From: Helicobacter sp. NHP19-003
GTDB taxonomy: Bacteria > Campylobacterota > Campylobacteria > Campylobacterales > Helicobacteraceae
NCBI RefSeq assembly: GCF_019703305.1
Contig: NZ_AP024814.1
Span: 682,001 to 746,000, forward strand
DNA: 64,000 nt
Direction of reading: 5' to 3'
Shown here: one piece after another, positions 46,568 through 56,654 of the stretch
Layout: every line of letters begins with the position of its first letter
Numbering within the stretch: the stretch's first letter is position 1
The notes under the pieces: model-generated
The model's database searches: none
What the model saw: only the letters and a program-made list of their open reading frames with translations
Told to the model about the DNA's origin: nothing
Program-made: the position numbers and the translations under genes

Positions 46568-46850
46568 CACCCTTTTAAGCGCCACTGCCACCATCCTGCG
46601 CATCTTGATCAACACTTATATTTGGGTGATCATCATCGCTGCGCTTTTAAGCTTTGTGCGCCCAGACCCAAACAACACCATCGTGCAAATCCTTTACCGC
46701 TTGAGCGAACCTGCCCTCAACAAAGCCAAGCAACTTGCCCCCTTTTTGGTGTTTAATGGCATTGATTTATCGCCTCTAGCGGTGATTTTGGTGTTGAAAT
46801 TCCTTGACATGACCGCCGTGCAGCTCATGTTTAACTATGCACAAGGGTAA
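46557..46850 (+). CDS. YggT family membrane protein
   Basis: This 97-residue protein has two hydrophobic segments (LINTYIWVIIIAALLSFV and LSPLAVILVLKFL) around the conserved region RPDPNNTIVQILYRLSEPAL. This matches the YggT family of unknown function. It overlaps gltX2 at its start and ends 2 bases before slt, so it is part of one operon. Confidence 0.88.
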   Translation: MVASTLLSATATILRILINTYIWVIIIAALLSFVRPDPNNTIVQILYRLSEPALNKAKQLAPFLVFNGIDLSPLAVILVLKFLDMTAVQLMFNYAQG

Positions 46851-46852
46851 CT

Positions 46853-48502
46853 TTGTTTCGGGCATTTTGGCTGTTGGTTTTTTGTGTTGCTTTAAACGCC
46901 CAGCACATCAGCCTAGCCTATTTGAAAAGCAAGCCCAAAGGCATCCCTAGAGATTTCTTCATTTGGCTTTACTTGCAAAATCCCAACATCACAGCCGAGC
47001 AAGCCAAAGATGCCTACAATCTCATTGCCCACAAAAACCCAAAATTGCAGGAACTTGCCCAAGCAAGGGGAGCTTTAAATTTAATCCCCCACCCTTGTCA
47101 AGGCTTGCCCCTAGAAGTTTTAAGCGATAAGGACAGCGCGTGCATCGCCAAAGCTCTAAGCCTTTCTAGTATTTTCACAAAAGCACAAGATCCCAAGAGT
47201 GCAGCGATTTTACGCACTTTGCAACCAAAGCTCAAAGGCTACCCCAAACTCTACAAAGCCCTGCAAATTGTGCTCAACCCCACAGATCAAGCCATCTTTT
47301 TGCACGCGGGGGCTAGCGCCGTTGCCACCCTTTACAATTCCCTAAGCTACGAGCAAAAGCAGGACTTTTTAGACCGCCCCTTTGACCCCGAAGTTTTGGC
47401 GAAATTAGCGAATGCAAACGACCCTAGCTTTAACGACATTTTAAGACGAGTCATTTTAGACAGCCACTTTGCCGTGTTTAAAAAAGCCCTAAGCCGCACC
47501 TCCGTCACCAACTCCGACTCTAAAACCTTTTTTCTTTTAGGCATCAATGCTTTGTTGCACCAAGAGGAAATCAGCGCTTTCACCTACTTTGATCGCACAG
47601 AAAAGCAGGCGGACAAACCCTTCATGCATGATAAGGCGGTGTTTTGGAAGTATCTACTGAGCCAAAACAACTCTTATTTAGACATCTTGAGCCAAAGCAC
47701 CAACCCCAATCTCTTTAGCTTATACGCCAATTTCAAGCGCAAGAGCTTGCCTAAATACAACATAGTAACTTCGCTAGGCTTCTTAAGCCACAGACCCCCA
47801 AAATTTGACATTAAGGACCCTTTTGCGTGGCAAATCTTTAAAGAGAAAATCCTATCCATCGGTAACAAGCGCGCCTTTTTAAGAGCTCTAAAGCCCTTAA
47901 AAACCGAGCAGAGCATGGCGCATTTGGCGTATTTCTTAGAGCGCTATTACAACGATGGGCGGAATTACTTTTTAACCCCCTATGCCAAAAAAGCCCATTT
48001 TAAAAGCCTAGAAGAAAAGGCGATGGCTTACGCCATTGCAAGGCAAGAGAGTCTACTGCTCCCCGCTTTGGTGTCTTCCTCTTACGCTTTAGGGCTGATG
48101 CAAATCATGCCCTTTAATGTCGCCCCCTTTGCTAAAGCTCTTGGTTTCAACAAAGTCCAGCTGACCGACATGTTCGATCCGCATTTATCCCTCATCTTTG
48201 GCAATTACTATTTAAACACCCTTAAAGAGGAGTTTAAAAACCCCCTGTTTGTAGCTTACTGCTACAATGGGGGGCCAAATTTTTTTAGAAAGTTGCTCAA
48301 GGAACGCCACTTTTTCACAAGGGGCAAATTCGAGCCATGGCTGAGTATGGAGCTCATCCCCTATGAAGAAACCCGCCTTTATGGGCAAAAAGTCTTAGCA
48401 AACTACATCATCTACCAGAGCATTTTTAAACACCACTCTAAGAAAGTCAGCTTTGACTTACAGGGTTTTTTCAACACAATTTTAAAGGACAGACATGATT
48501 AA
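46853..48502 (+). CDS. slt: Soluble lytic murein transglycosylase
   Basis: Slt cuts peptidoglycan glycan strands in the periplasm, forming 1,6-anhydro ends. It has a signal peptide (FRAFWLLVFCVALNA), a long helical superfamily region (to about residue 370), and the catalytic domain with Glu in AIARQESLLLP, YALGLMQIMP and AYCYNGGP. At 549 residues it is full length. Start is TTG at 46853, two bases after yggT. It overlaps galU by 8 bases. Confidence 0.93.
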   Translation: MFRAFWLLVFCVALNAQHISLAYLKSKPKGIPRDFFIWLYLQNPNITAEQAKDAYNLIAHKNPKLQELAQARGALNLIPHPCQGLPLEVLSDKDSACIAKALSLSSIFTKAQDPKSAAILRTLQPKLKGYPKLYKALQIVLNPTDQAIFLHAGASAVATLYNSLSYEQKQDFLDRPFDPEVLAKLANANDPSFNDILRRVILDSHFAVFKKALSRTSVTNSDSKTFFLLGINALLHQEEISAFTYFDRTEKQADKPFMHDKAVFWKYLLSQNNSYLDILSQSTNPNLFSLYANFKRKSLPKYNIVTSLGFLSHRPPKFDIKDPFAWQIFKEKILSIGNKRAFLRALKPLKTEQSMAHLAYFLERYYNDGRNYFLTPYAKKAHFKSLEEKAMAYAIARQESLLLPALVSSSYALGLMQIMPFNVAPFAKALGFNKVQLTDMFDPHLSLIFGNYYLNTLKEEFKNPLFVAYCYNGGPNFFRKLLKERHFFTRGKFEPWLSMELIPYEETRLYGQKVLANYIIYQSIFKHHSKKVSFDLQGFFNTILKDRHD

Positions 48503-49316
48503 CAAATGCCTTTTTCCGGCCGCGGGCTATGGCACCCGTTTTTTGCCCGCCACAAAGGCGATGCCAAAGGAGATGCTCCCCATTGTCAATAAGCCACTCA
48601 TCCAATACGGCGTGGAGGAGGCGATGGAGGCGGGTTGCACGGGGATGGCGATCGTTACAGGGCGGGGCAAGCGCGCCATTGAAGACCATTTTGACATCAG
48701 CTACGAGCTAGAACACCAAATCAACGGCACGCATAAAGAGCAGCAATTAGAGGGCATTCGGGCTTTAATGCAAAATTGCAGTTTCTCTTACACGAGGCAA
48801 CACGAAATGAAGGGCTTGGGGCATGCCATTTACACAGCACAGACCTTGATTGGCAACGAGCCTTTTTGTGTGCTTTTGGCCGATGACCTTTGCATCAATC
48901 GGGGGGGCAGAGGGGTTTTAGCCCAAATGGTCGAGCTTTACGCCAAGTACCAATGTTGCATTGTGGCGATTGAAGAAGTGGCGCTAGAAGAGGTGCATAA
49001 ATACGGCGTGATTTTAGGCCAAGAGATGGCTAAGGGGGTGTATCAAGTGCAAAACATGGTGGAAAAACCCAAGCTCGAGGAAGCTCCAAGCAACTTAGCC
49101 GTCATCGGGCGTTATATCTTAACCCCTGATATTTTTGAAGTTTTAAAGCACACCCCCCCGGGCAAGAACAACGAAATCCAAATCACGGACGCGCTCTTGC
49201 AACAAGCGCAAGATAAGCTCGTGTTGGCCTATAAATTTGAGGGCAAACGCTATGACTGCGGGAGTGTAGAGGGCTTTATCCAAGCTACAAACGATTTTTA
49301 TCAGCTCCAACGCTAG
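48495..49316 (+). CDS. galU: UTP-glucose-1-phosphate uridylyltransferase
   Basis: GalU makes UDP-glucose for LPS sugars. The nucleotide loop is PAAGYGTRFLPATKAMPKEM, the metal-binding Asp lies in LLADDL, and the substrate loop is MVEKPK. At 273 residues it is normal. It overlaps the slt stop, and gltX2, yggT, slt and galU thus form one tight operon. Confidence 0.96.
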   Translation: MINKCLFPAAGYGTRFLPATKAMPKEMLPIVNKPLIQYGVEEAMEAGCTGMAIVTGRGKRAIEDHFDISYELEHQINGTHKEQQLEGIRALMQNCSFSYTRQHEMKGLGHAIYTAQTLIGNEPFCVLLADDLCINRGGRGVLAQMVELYAKYQCCIVAIEEVALEEVHKYGVILGQEMAKGVYQVQNMVEKPKLEEAPSNLAVIGRYILTPDIFEVLKHTPPGKNNEIQITDALLQQAQDKLVLAYKFEGKRYDCGSVEGFIQATNDFYQLQR

Positions 49317-49318
49317 CC

Positions 49319-49450
49319 ATGTATGATTTATGGTTTTATGGCATTTATTGGGTAGCGGGTTTTCTCTTTACCTTCCCCATGCTCTTGGTGGGCTTTGCCT
49401 ACACCTACTTAAAACCCCGCCCCCGCCCCCAGATGTCCCCCCTTAAGTGA
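49319..49450 (+). CDS. Small membrane protein of 43 residues
   Basis: A short frame starts two bases after galU: MYDLWFYGIYWVAGFLFTFP, then MLLVGFAYTYLKPRPRPQM. It has one membrane helix and a proline-arginine tail. It ends 4 bases before the next gene. Position, helix and tight spacing make it likely to be real, though too short for recognition of a family. Confidence 0.6.
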   Translation: MYDLWFYGIYWVAGFLFTFPMLLVGFAYTYLKPRPRPQMSPLK

Positions 49451-49454
49451 TTTA

Positions 49455-49715
49455 ATGTTGCAACTAGACAAGACAAAAGATCAAGAAGAATACAACGGCT
49501 TGTTACAAGCTTTCAACACCCATTACACAAGTTTGCCCAAGCACATTAAAGAGGGTGATTGGCTGAATGCCATTAAAAGTTTTGCCCAGTCCGAGTTTTT
49601 AGACATCGATTCGACCGTGAATTTCGGACAGCATTTAGAGGACATGAATCCCAAAATGAGCAAGGCGATTGCTAACACCGTGGGGCTTGCGCTCAAACAC
49701 AAAAAGAAGGATTGA
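49455..49715 (+). CDS. Hypothetical 86-residue protein between galU and murA
   Basis: This is a soluble helical protein ([20 protein letters not shown], with [19 protein letters not shown]). H. pylori has a small hypothetical gene in the same place, which supports it. It has no signal or membrane segment. The stop overlaps the region of the murA start. Function is unknown. Confidence 0.75.
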   Translation: MLQLDKTKDQEEYNGLLQAFNTHYTSLPKHIKEGDWLNAIKSFAQSEFLDIDSTVNFGQHLEDMNPKMSKAIANTVGLALKHKKKD

Positions 49716-49716
49716 T

Positions 49717-51014
49717 GTGGATTATTTAGAAATCAAAGGCGGGCAGACCTTAAATGGGCAAGTGGCGATCTCTGGGGCAAAAAACGCCGCCCTGCCCCTT
49801 TTAGCCAGCACCATTTTAGCCAAAAATCCCGTGCGCCTAAACAACCTACCCCATGTCGCCGATGTGCGTGCCTTGGTGGAGCTCTTAGAGCATTTGGGCA
49901 CACAAGCCACATGGCACACACCAAACAGCCTTGAGGTCAGCACAAGCCCCACACATTGCACGGCGGTGCGTTGCACCGCTCCCTATGAGATTGTGCGTAA
50001 AATGCGCGCCTCTATTTTGGTGCTAGGGCCACTCTTGGGGCGTTTTGGCAAGTGTCAAGTGAGTTTGCCCGGGGGGTGTGCGATCGGGGCTAGGCCTGTA
50101 GATTTGCATTTAAGTGCCTTAGAAAAAATGGGGGCTGAAATTGCCATTGACAAGGGCTATATCGTGGCCAAAGCCAAAAAAGGCTTAAGGGGGTGCGACT
50201 TGATTTTTGACAAAATCACGGTGACAGGCACGGAGAATATTTTAATGGCTGCGAGCATGGCTAAAGGGCAAACGCGCATCATCAACGCCGCCAAAGAGCC
50301 CGAAGTGGTGCAGTTGTGCGCCTTTTTGCAAGCGGGGGCGTGGAAATTAGCGGGGTGGGGAGCGGGGAGCTCTTGGTGCAGGGCACAAATCGAGAGGCTC
50401 TAGACTTTCAAGACATAGAGATCATCCCCGATCGCATTGAGTGCGGGACTTATTTATGCGCGGCGGCGATCACCAATTCCCCCTTGACGCTCACAAACAC
50501 CAACGCCCACCATTTAGAGGCCGTTTTGACAAAACTAGGCGAAATCGGCTTTTATACCGACATCATAGAAGAAACCCCCACCGCCCACACACTCAAAATC
50601 CACAGCGCACTCCAAAGAAAAGCCTTTAGCCTCACCACTACAGAATACCCGGGCTTTCCCACCGACTTGCAAGCGCAGTTCATGGCTTTGGCGACACAGT
50701 GCGAGGGTTCTAGCCTCATTGAAGAAAGGTTGTTTGAAAACCGCTTCATGCATGTGGGCGAGTTGCAGCGCATGGGGGCGCAAATCAGCTTAAAAGGGGC
50801 GATGGCGCAGATTCAGGGGGCGAGTGAACTCATCGGCACAGATGTGATGGCGACAGATTTACGCGCCTCTTCGGCATTGGTGCTCGCCGCCCTTGTGGCT
50901 AGGGGCAAAAGTCGGGTACACCGCATTTACCACTTGGATCGGGGTTATGAATCCCTAGAAAACAAAATGAACGCCCTAGGCGCGCACATGAAACGCTTGC
51001 ACGAAAAGCCCTAG
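49717..51014 (+). pseudogene. murA: UDP-GlcNAc 1-carboxyvinyltransferase MurA, single frameshift
   Basis: MurA starts peptidoglycan synthesis by adding enolpyruvate to UDP-GlcNAc. It starts at GTG 49717 ([14 protein letters not shown]) with [11 protein letters not shown], and the active-site loop is [15 protein letters not shown], with the reactive Cys. At a run of five G (50333-50337) the frame moves: reading six G gives [20 protein letters not shown] and continues to 51014 (about 433 residues, normal). MurA is essential, so this is most probably a consensus error and the real gene is intact. It is convergent with rny (4 bases overlap). Confidence 0.92.
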
Positions 51015-52576
51015 CGGGCAATGGCTTTGGCGTGGTTTTCGCGGATCACATGCACCACGACCTCGCCCGGGTATTGTAGGTGCGTTTGGATTTCTTTGGC
51101 GATGTCGCGCGCAAGTAGAGGGACTTTTGCGTCATTGATCTGATCGGGGCAAACGATCACGCGTACCTCCCGTCCCGCGTCCATAGCAAAGACCTTTTCC
51201 ACCCCGCTTTGTTGGCTGGCGATGCGCTCTAAATCGTGCATGCGGGCCAAGAAGTTTTCATTTTCCTTGCGGCGTGCCCCGGGTCTTGCGGCAGACAGGG
51301 CATCGGCGGCGCACACAGCGGCACACTCTATGCTCTTGATCTCTTGGCGATCGTGGTGGGCATAAATGGCGTTGATCACCACAGGGTGTTCTTGGCAACG
51401 CACGCACACCTCAGCCCCCAATTCCACATGATCGCCCCCATGCTCTTGGGTCAGGGCTTTGCCGATGTCGTGCAAAATCCCCGCTCGCCTAGCTAATTTA
51501 GAATCCCCACCGAGTTGCTCGGCAATGGTGCCGGCTAAAATCGCCACCTCTATAGAATGGGCGAGGGCGTTTTGCCCATAGCTGGTGCGGTATTTCATGC
51601 GCCCCAAGAGCCTTTTTAATTCCTCGTCCATAGAGTCTAATTGCAGGTCTAAAATGACTTCTTCGGCTTCTTTTAAGATGCTCTCTTCCATGTTCGCCTC
51701 CACCCGCTGGTACACGGTTTCGATGCGTGAAGGTTGTATGCGCCCATCTTGGATCAAGAGCTCTAGCGTTTGTGTGGCGATTTGCCGCCGATACAAGTTA
51801 AAACAGCTCAAGGTGATGGTTTTGGTTTCTTCATCGATCATCAACTCCACCCCACTGATGCGCTTAAAAGTGTCGATGTTCTTGCCGTCCTTACCGATGA
51901 TCCGTCCAATAAACTCAGAATTAGGCAGAGCGACCACGCTGGTTAAATTTTCCATGGCAAAAGAGCTGGCAAAACGGGAGGTCGCCTCCGCTAGGATGAA
52001 GTGCGCCCGCTCTTTGGCTTCTTTTTTGGCCTGTCTTTCATAGCGGCGCACAAGGGCGGCTTTTTGCAAAATCAACTCTTCTTCTAACAAACACAAGAGC
52101 AATTCTTGGGCTTCCTCTTTGGTGTAGCCCGAGCGTTCCATTAAGGTTTGCATGGCCTGTTCTTTGAGCTCTTGGTACTCTTGGCAGAGTTTGTCTTGGG
52201 TGTGCTTGCTCTGCTCTAACTCCCGCCTTAGACCTTCTAGCTCGCTCTTGTGTTGTTCTAATTGTTTATGCTTGTGGTGCCAGTGTTGTTGTTGTTGTTT
52301 TTCTCTGTTTTTCAGTTCGTCTAATTTATGTTGGTAGGCGGCATCTTGGGTTTGTTGGCGCTCTTTGTGTTCTTGTTGTAATTGCAAGGCTAGGGTTTTG
52401 GATTCTTCTTCTTTGCTCTTGTAAAGCACTTGGGCTTGGTAGATGAGCATGTCCGCCTTGGTCTTGGCTTGGGCGATGAGGTTTTGGCTAGCGGCGTGGC
52501 GGTTGCGCTTGGTGAAGTAAAACACGCCGATACCGGTGAATAAGCAGGGGATCAAAATGCTTAGTACCTCTTCCAT
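51011..52576 (-). CDS. rny: Ribonuclease Y
   Basis: RNase Y is a membrane-anchored endoribonuclease that begins mRNA decay. I start at ATG 52576 ([20 protein letters not shown]), which gives the N-terminal anchor; longer readings overlap the folate gene and lack resemblance. A coiled coil (residues 30-180) follows, then the KH motif [20 protein letters not shown] and the HD site HDIGKAL with HHDR. At 521 residues it is full length. Confidence 0.94.
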   Translation of the reverse strand: MEEVLSILIPCLFTGIGVFYFTKRNRHAASQNLIAQAKTKADMLIYQAQVLYKSKEEESKTLALQLQQEHKERQQTQDAAYQHKLDELKNREKQQQQHWHHKHKQLEQHKSELEGLRRELEQSKHTQDKLCQEYQELKEQAMQTLMERSGYTKEEAQELLLCLLEEELILQKAALVRRYERQAKKEAKERAHFILAEATSRFASSFAMENLTSVVALPNSEFIGRIIGKDGKNIDTFKRISGVELMIDEETKTITLSCFNLYRRQIATQTLELLIQDGRIQPSRIETVYQRVEANMEESILKEAEEVILDLQLDSMDEELKRLLGRMKYRTSYGQNALAHSIEVAILAGTIAEQLGGDSKLARRAGILHDIGKALTQEHGGDHVELGAEVCVRCQEHPVVINAIYAHHDRQEIKSIECAAVCAADALSAARPGARRKENENFLARMHDLERIASQQSGVEKVFAMDAGREVRVIVCPDQINDAKVPLLARDIAKEIQTHLQYPGEVVVHVIRENHAKAIAR

Positions 52577-53030
52577 AGTTTTTCCTTTGTATAAAATATC
52601 CGCTGTGATCGGCGCAAATGTCCCCGACAATGTCGTGGAATGCACCTAGATCGTGGGTTGATTGTAAAATTTGGCGGGCGGTGAAAACAAGCAATGGTTT
52701 GTGCTTGAGGCTAGCAAAAAGGCGGTCATAAGCCCCTAACCCAAAACCCACCCGCTTAAAGTGGCGATCAACTCCTAAAATGGGGACAATGGCTAAATCC
52801 AAGCTTGTTTTGAAGTTGCTAGGTCTAGGCTGCTTGATGTGTTGCTTGGTGCTTAAAGGCAGGCGGTAGGGTGCATAGCTGCAACAAGGCGGGTGCATTA
52901 AAGGGGCAAACAAGCGCATTTTACGCCTTCTTGCCCACCTGATGAAGGGGCGTATGTCCGCTTCGTGGGCTAGGGGGCAATAGACCAGCACCGACAGCCC
53001 CGCTTTGGGGCGCACCCATTTTTGCAACAA
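52488..53030 (-). CDS. 5-formyltetrahydrofolate cyclo-ligase, ends uncertain
   Basis: This enzyme converts 5-formyl-THF to 5,10-methenyl-THF. The key motif is DRHFKRVGFGLGAYDRLF; LVYCPLAHEADIRP is the usual N-terminal strand. The frame is open further upstream to about 53144 and reads FRTACKYILYAKRGFDIKDH, as the true N-terminus would, but has no ATG, GTG or TTG there, so either a rare start or a frameshift is present. The given start is the first usable codon (TTG). The last 30 residues overlap the rny start and lack resemblance, so the 3' end may also be disturbed. Confidence 0.75.
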   Translation of the reverse strand: MLQKWVRPKAGLSVLVYCPLAHEADIRPFIRWARRRKMRLFAPLMHPPCCSYAPYRLPLSTKQHIKQPRPSNFKTSLDLAIVPILGVDRHFKRVGFGLGAYDRLFASLKHKPLLVFTARQILQSTHDLGAFHDIVGDICADHSGYFIQRKNYGRGTKHFDPLLIHRYRRVLLHQAQPPRR

Positions 53031-53278
53031 GGCGTTTATTTTGTGGTCTTTAATGTCAAAGCCCCGCTTGGCGTATAAAATGTACTTACAAGCAGTACGG
53101 AATGTGTCTTTTGTGTCCTTGTCTAATATCCTAATGCTTTGCCTTTAGAGAGTGTCAACAACCAATGGGTAAAACCCAAACAACAAACTTCAAACCCGTA
53201 TTATTAGGACATTTAACTTAGGGCTCAATTAATAGGGGGGTGATTTGGCAGATTTAGGGGTTTTAACCATGTGTTTTA

Positions 53279-53284
53279 TATAAT
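53279..53284 (+). promoter_or_regulatory. -10 element of greA
   Basis: TATAAT lies 25 bases before the ATG at 53309, and AGGAG is at 53299-53303. It is in a gap of about 160 bases between the divergent folate gene and greA that otherwise shows nothing clear. Confidence 0.6.
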
Positions 53285-53308
53285 TTTGGCTTTATTTTAG
53301 GAGTTAAA

Positions 53309-53800
53309 ATGAAAGAGCCGATGAGTACCTATGGTTATGAAAAGGTTTGTGCCGAGCTTAAAAAACTCAAGGAAGTGGAAAGGCCACAGATCGTTAAGGA
53401 GATCGATCGGGCTAGAGAGCATGGGGACTTGAAAGAAAACGCCGAATACCACGCCGCCAAAGAAAAACAAGCGTTCATAGAAGCGCGCATCAATGATTTA
53501 AGCCGCATTCTAGCCAATGCCCAGGTGATCGACCCCGCCACTTTGAGCCACCAAAAGGTGAGCTTTGGCAGCACGGTGAAAATCCTGAATTTAGACAACG
53601 ACAAGGAGTTTTGTTACACCATTGTGGGGAGCATGGAGAGCGACCCTACAAGGGGGCTCATCTCCTTTGGCTCGCCCATCGCCAAAAGCTTGATGGGCAA
53701 GAGCAAGGGCGATGAGGTTACGGTGGTGTTGCCCTCTGGGGAAAACGAATTTGAAATTTTAGACATTTATTACAAAGACATTGACTATGCTAAAAGTTAA
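53309..53800 (+). CDS. greA: Transcription elongation factor GreA
   Basis: GreA rescues backtracked RNA polymerase by stimulating transcript cleavage. The coiled-coil tip holds [20 protein letters not shown], with the acidic residues needed for cleavage. The C-terminal domain ([20 protein letters not shown]) is complete. ATG at 53309 is preceded by AGGAG; a second ATG four codons on (MSTYGYEK) is possible. The gene leads the greA-dut-...-gmhA run, in the same order as in H. pylori. Confidence 0.96.
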   Translation: MKEPMSTYGYEKVCAELKKLKEVERPQIVKEIDRAREHGDLKENAEYHAAKEKQAFIEARINDLSRILANAQVIDPATLSHQKVSFGSTVKILNLDNDKEFCYTIVGSMESDPTRGLISFGSPIAKSLMGKSKGDEVTVVLPSGENEFEILDIYYKDIDYAKS

Positions 53801-54218
53801 ATTGCAAAAACTCCACCCACAAGCCAAACTCCCCGTCTACCAAAGCGAGGGGGCGAGTGGGTTTGATTTATGTGCCCTTGAAAACCTAGAGATCGCCCCC
53901 AAAAGCGTGGGCTTGGTGCGCACAGGAATCGCCCTTGAGCTGGAGAAGGGCTATGAAGTGCAGGTGCGCTCGAGATCGGGGCTGGCGCTCAAGCACCAAA
54001 TTGTGGTGCTCAACTCCCCGGGCACGATTGACAGCGACTATCGGGGGGAATTGCAGGTGATTTTGATGAATTTGGGCAACGCGCCCTTTAGCGTTAAAGC
54101 CGGCGATCGGATCGCACAAGGGGTGCTGTGCCGTATTTTTCAGGCGGATTTTGCCCTAACCACAGAGTTAGAAGCCACAAAAAGGGGGGCAAAGGGCTTT
54201 GGGAGCAGTGGGGTTTAA
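53787..54218 (+). CDS. dut: Deoxyuridine 5'-triphosphate nucleotidohydrolase
   Basis: dUTPase removes dUTP and supplies dUMP for thymidylate. The five motifs are visible: [43 protein letters not shown] and [13 protein letters not shown] at 53787 opens [11 protein letters not shown]; a TTG two codons before is possible. The start lies inside greA, and the stop shares a base with the next gene (TAATG). Confidence 0.96.
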   Translation: MLKVKLQKLHPQAKLPVYQSEGASGFDLCALENLEIAPKSVGLVRTGIALELEKGYEVQVRSRSGLALKHQIVVLNSPGTIDSDYRGELQVILMNLGNAPFSVKAGDRIAQGVLCRIFQADFALTTELEATKRGAKGFGSSGV

Positions 54219-54829
54219 TGGAAATTAAAGAGAATTTAACGCAAGTCAAAGAAGAATTTAAAAGCGATGAAAAGCTTTTAGAGAGTGCCTTTAGGCTAGA
54301 GAAGTTTTACAACAAGTATAAATATGTGCTGTGGGCTTTGGTGGTCTTAGCGTTGGCGTGGTGGGGCTACACGGAATTAAAGGCAGTGCAAAAAGACAAA
54401 AAGACACAGGAGATCACCGCCATTTATAATGAAGTGTTGGCAAACCCCAACAACACCGCCCCCCTAGAAAAATTGCAAGAGCAAGCCCCCGAGCTTGCCG
54501 AGCTTTATAATTACGCACAGGCTTTAAAAAACAAGGACACCAAAACCCTAGACAGCCTAAGCCACGCCAAAAACCCCATCGTGAAGGCCCTAGCAAGCTA
54601 CTACGCTGCATCTTATGGCAGGGATTTAAAAGCCCTAAAAGCTTTAAACTTGCCCGCCTTGCAAGATTTTATCCACCTGCAACAAGCCTACTTGTTGCAC
54701 AATGACCCCAAAGCGGCCCAAGAAATAAAAGCCCTCATCGCCACCATCCCCCCCACTTCAGGGGTTTACCCAATCGCCTCCTTGCTCAAACACTACCCCG
54801 CCACAGGCACTCAAAAGGCGGCGCAATGA
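54218..54829 (+). CDS. Tetratricopeptide-like membrane-anchored protein
   Basis: The ATG at 54218 gives [20 protein letters not shown], one membrane helix (YVLWALVVLALAWWGYTEL, about 37-55) and a helical periplasmic domain with TPR-like helices (ASYYAASYGRDLKALKAL). The layout resembles YfgM, an inner-membrane TPR-type protein; the adjacent BamB-like gene fits that, since yfgM and bamB are neighbours in E. coli. It is conserved in position in H. pylori. I infer an envelope role. It overlaps the next gene by 4 bases. Confidence 0.78.
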   Translation: MEIKENLTQVKEEFKSDEKLLESAFRLEKFYNKYKYVLWALVVLALAWWGYTELKAVQKDKKTQEITAIYNEVLANPNNTAPLEKLQEQAPELAELYNYAQALKNKDTKTLDSLSHAKNPIVKALASYYAASYGRDLKALKALNLPALQDFIHLQQAYLLHNDPKAAQEIKALIATIPPTSGVYPIASLLKHYPATGTQKAAQ

Positions 54830-56031
54830 GGCATGCATGGTTTTTAGGGTTGGCGCTCTTAGCGCTCTTTAGCTTTGGGTGTGGCGATCGCAAAAACTTT
54901 AAGCCACCCAGATCTAAAATCGTGCGCCAACTCCTCTTTCACGAAGGACTCAAAGCCCCCATCATTTTCACCAACCGCTACGGGGCGATTTTGGCAAATG
55001 GCGGGGTGCTAGACAGACAGGGCCTGACACAGCTAAGGATTGAGAAAAAAGAAGACAAAGAAACTTCGTTTTTAAACCAGAGCCAAGATTACTACATTTT
55101 GGCGCACGATTGTTGGCGCGCCCACAAGCGCAATGGCCCTAAAATTAAGCGCAAAAAACGCGCCTCACTCACGGACAAACAAGCCCAAGAGGCGATCATC
55201 GACAACATTGAAGAAACCGATGGAAATGTCCAATTGCACGACCACTGCCACCAATTAGAGCTCATCAGCACCGCTTTGAGCGCCACCCCCTCCATCACCA
55301 TCCCCCTAGACACCTACCCTTTGAGTGCCAGCATTAAGGGGAGTCAATTGGCGGTGGTGATGGCGGACAACTCGGCCAACATCTACGACATCAAAACGAA
55401 GAAACTGCTCTTTAATGAAAAAGGCTCGTCTAGCCCGGCGATCAACTCTTTAGTGGCTGCGCCTGTATTTTTAGACACAGTCGTGGTCTTTCCCATGCTC
55501 GATGGGCGACTCTTGGTGGTGGATGTGCACTCCAAAGAGCCTAAAGTGGTGCGCAACATTGTGCTCAACAGCGAGAAGTTTTTCAACAATGTGATTTATT
55601 TAAAAGTCGATGAGGAAAACATGTTTGCGGCCACGGGCAAGCGACTCGTGTCGGTGATCTCAGGGCAGGAGTTCAACTTTGATGCGGACATCGTGGATGT
55701 GCTTTACAAACACCACCGCCTGTATGTGCTGACTTTAGATGGGCGCATTTTGGAGATGGACCAAACCTTAAACGACCAGAGCATGGGTGTGGTGAAGTTG
55801 CCCTTTGCGATGTTGAACACCATTGTCGTTACCGATAAAAAGCTCTACACCCTAGAAAAGCGCGGCTACTTGGTGGAAGTGGACTTAGAGCATTTTGACG
55901 ACTACCGCGTTTACCCCCTCAAAAGTGCCTCTAAAAGTTTTATGGGGAACTTGGATCGGCCCAGCTTTTACACCGATGACAAGATTTACTACGACCGCTA
56001 TTTCTTTGATTTGAGCCACAACCACCCATGA
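54826..56031 (+). CDS. Lipoprotein with BamB-like beta-propeller
   Basis: The signal MRHAWFLGLALLALFSFGC has a lipobox with Cys19. The mature part holds repeated beta strands (ANIYDIKTKKLLFN, GRLLVVDVHSKEP, LYVLTLDGRILEMDQ, LYTLEKRGYLVEVDLE) as in PQQ-like propellers. BamB, the outer-membrane assembly lipoprotein, has that fold. The pairing with a YfgM-like gene supports the idea, but similarity is structural only. It overlaps coaX by 4 bases. Confidence 0.75.
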   Translation: MRHAWFLGLALLALFSFGCGDRKNFKPPRSKIVRQLLFHEGLKAPIIFTNRYGAILANGGVLDRQGLTQLRIEKKEDKETSFLNQSQDYYILAHDCWRAHKRNGPKIKRKKRASLTDKQAQEAIIDNIEETDGNVQLHDHCHQLELISTALSATPSITIPLDTYPLSASIKGSQLAVVMADNSANIYDIKTKKLLFNEKGSSSPAINSLVAAPVFLDTVVVFPMLDGRLLVVDVHSKEPKVVRNIVLNSEKFFNNVIYLKVDEENMFAATGKRLVSVISGQEFNFDADIVDVLYKHHRLYVLTLDGRILEMDQTLNDQSMGVVKLPFAMLNTIVVTDKKLYTLEKRGYLVEVDLEHFDDYRVYPLKSASKSFMGNLDRPSFYTDDKIYYDRYFFDLSHNHP

Positions 56032-56654
56032 TTTTGTGCGACATCGGAAATACCCTTTTGCATTTTTACAAAGAAGGGCGGGTGTGGGCGTGCGCGCCCC
56101 AAAATTTAGCCACGCACAAAGAAGCCTTGCAGGGCGAAGTTTTCTATATCAGTGTGAACCCCGAGTCCACCAACGCTCTATTAGAGTTTTGCTCGAGCGC
56201 CACAGATTTAGCCCCCAAAATGCAGCTAGAAAGCAAATACGAAGGGCTGGGGGTGGATCGCATTGCGGCGTGTTTGGGACTCTGTGGCAAAAGCGGGGTG
56301 GTGGTGGACGCAGGCAGTGCGATCACCATCGACCTTATGGATCATGGGACACACTTAGGGGGGGTGATTTTGCCCGGGCTTGCAAGTTATGCCCACGCCT
56401 TTAAAAGCATTTCCAAAGCCCTAGATTTGCCCTTGAATTTGCGTGTAGATTTAAAGAGTTTGCCCAATGCCACCGCAGACGCTTTAGGCTATGGGGTGCT
56501 GCAAAGCGTGCTTTTGACCCTTCAACACCTCATAGGCGAACGCAGAGCGTATTTCACGGGCGGGGATGGCAAGTTTTTAGCCAACTTCTTTAGCAATGGG
56601 CTTTACGATGGTTTGCTGGTCTTTCATGGCATGCTAGCCGTGCTTGGGGCTTAA
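56028..56654 (+). CDS. coaX: Type III pantothenate kinase
   Basis: CoaX phosphorylates pantothenate, the first step of CoA synthesis. The ATP site is CDIGNTLLHF at the N-terminus, YEGLGVDRIAACLGL holds the catalytic Asp, and VDAGSAITIDLMDHG the second phosphate loop. At 208 residues it is in the short range of the family. Helicobacter relies on this type. It overlaps its neighbours by 4 bases and one base. Confidence 0.94.
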   Translation: MILCDIGNTLLHFYKEGRVWACAPQNLATHKEALQGEVFYISVNPESTNALLEFCSSATDLAPKMQLESKYEGLGVDRIAACLGLCGKSGVVVDAGSAITIDLMDHGTHLGGVILPGLASYAHAFKSISKALDLPLNLRVDLKSLPNATADALGYGVLQSVLLTLQHLIGERRAYFTGGDGKFLANFFSNGLYDGLLVFHGMLAVLGA

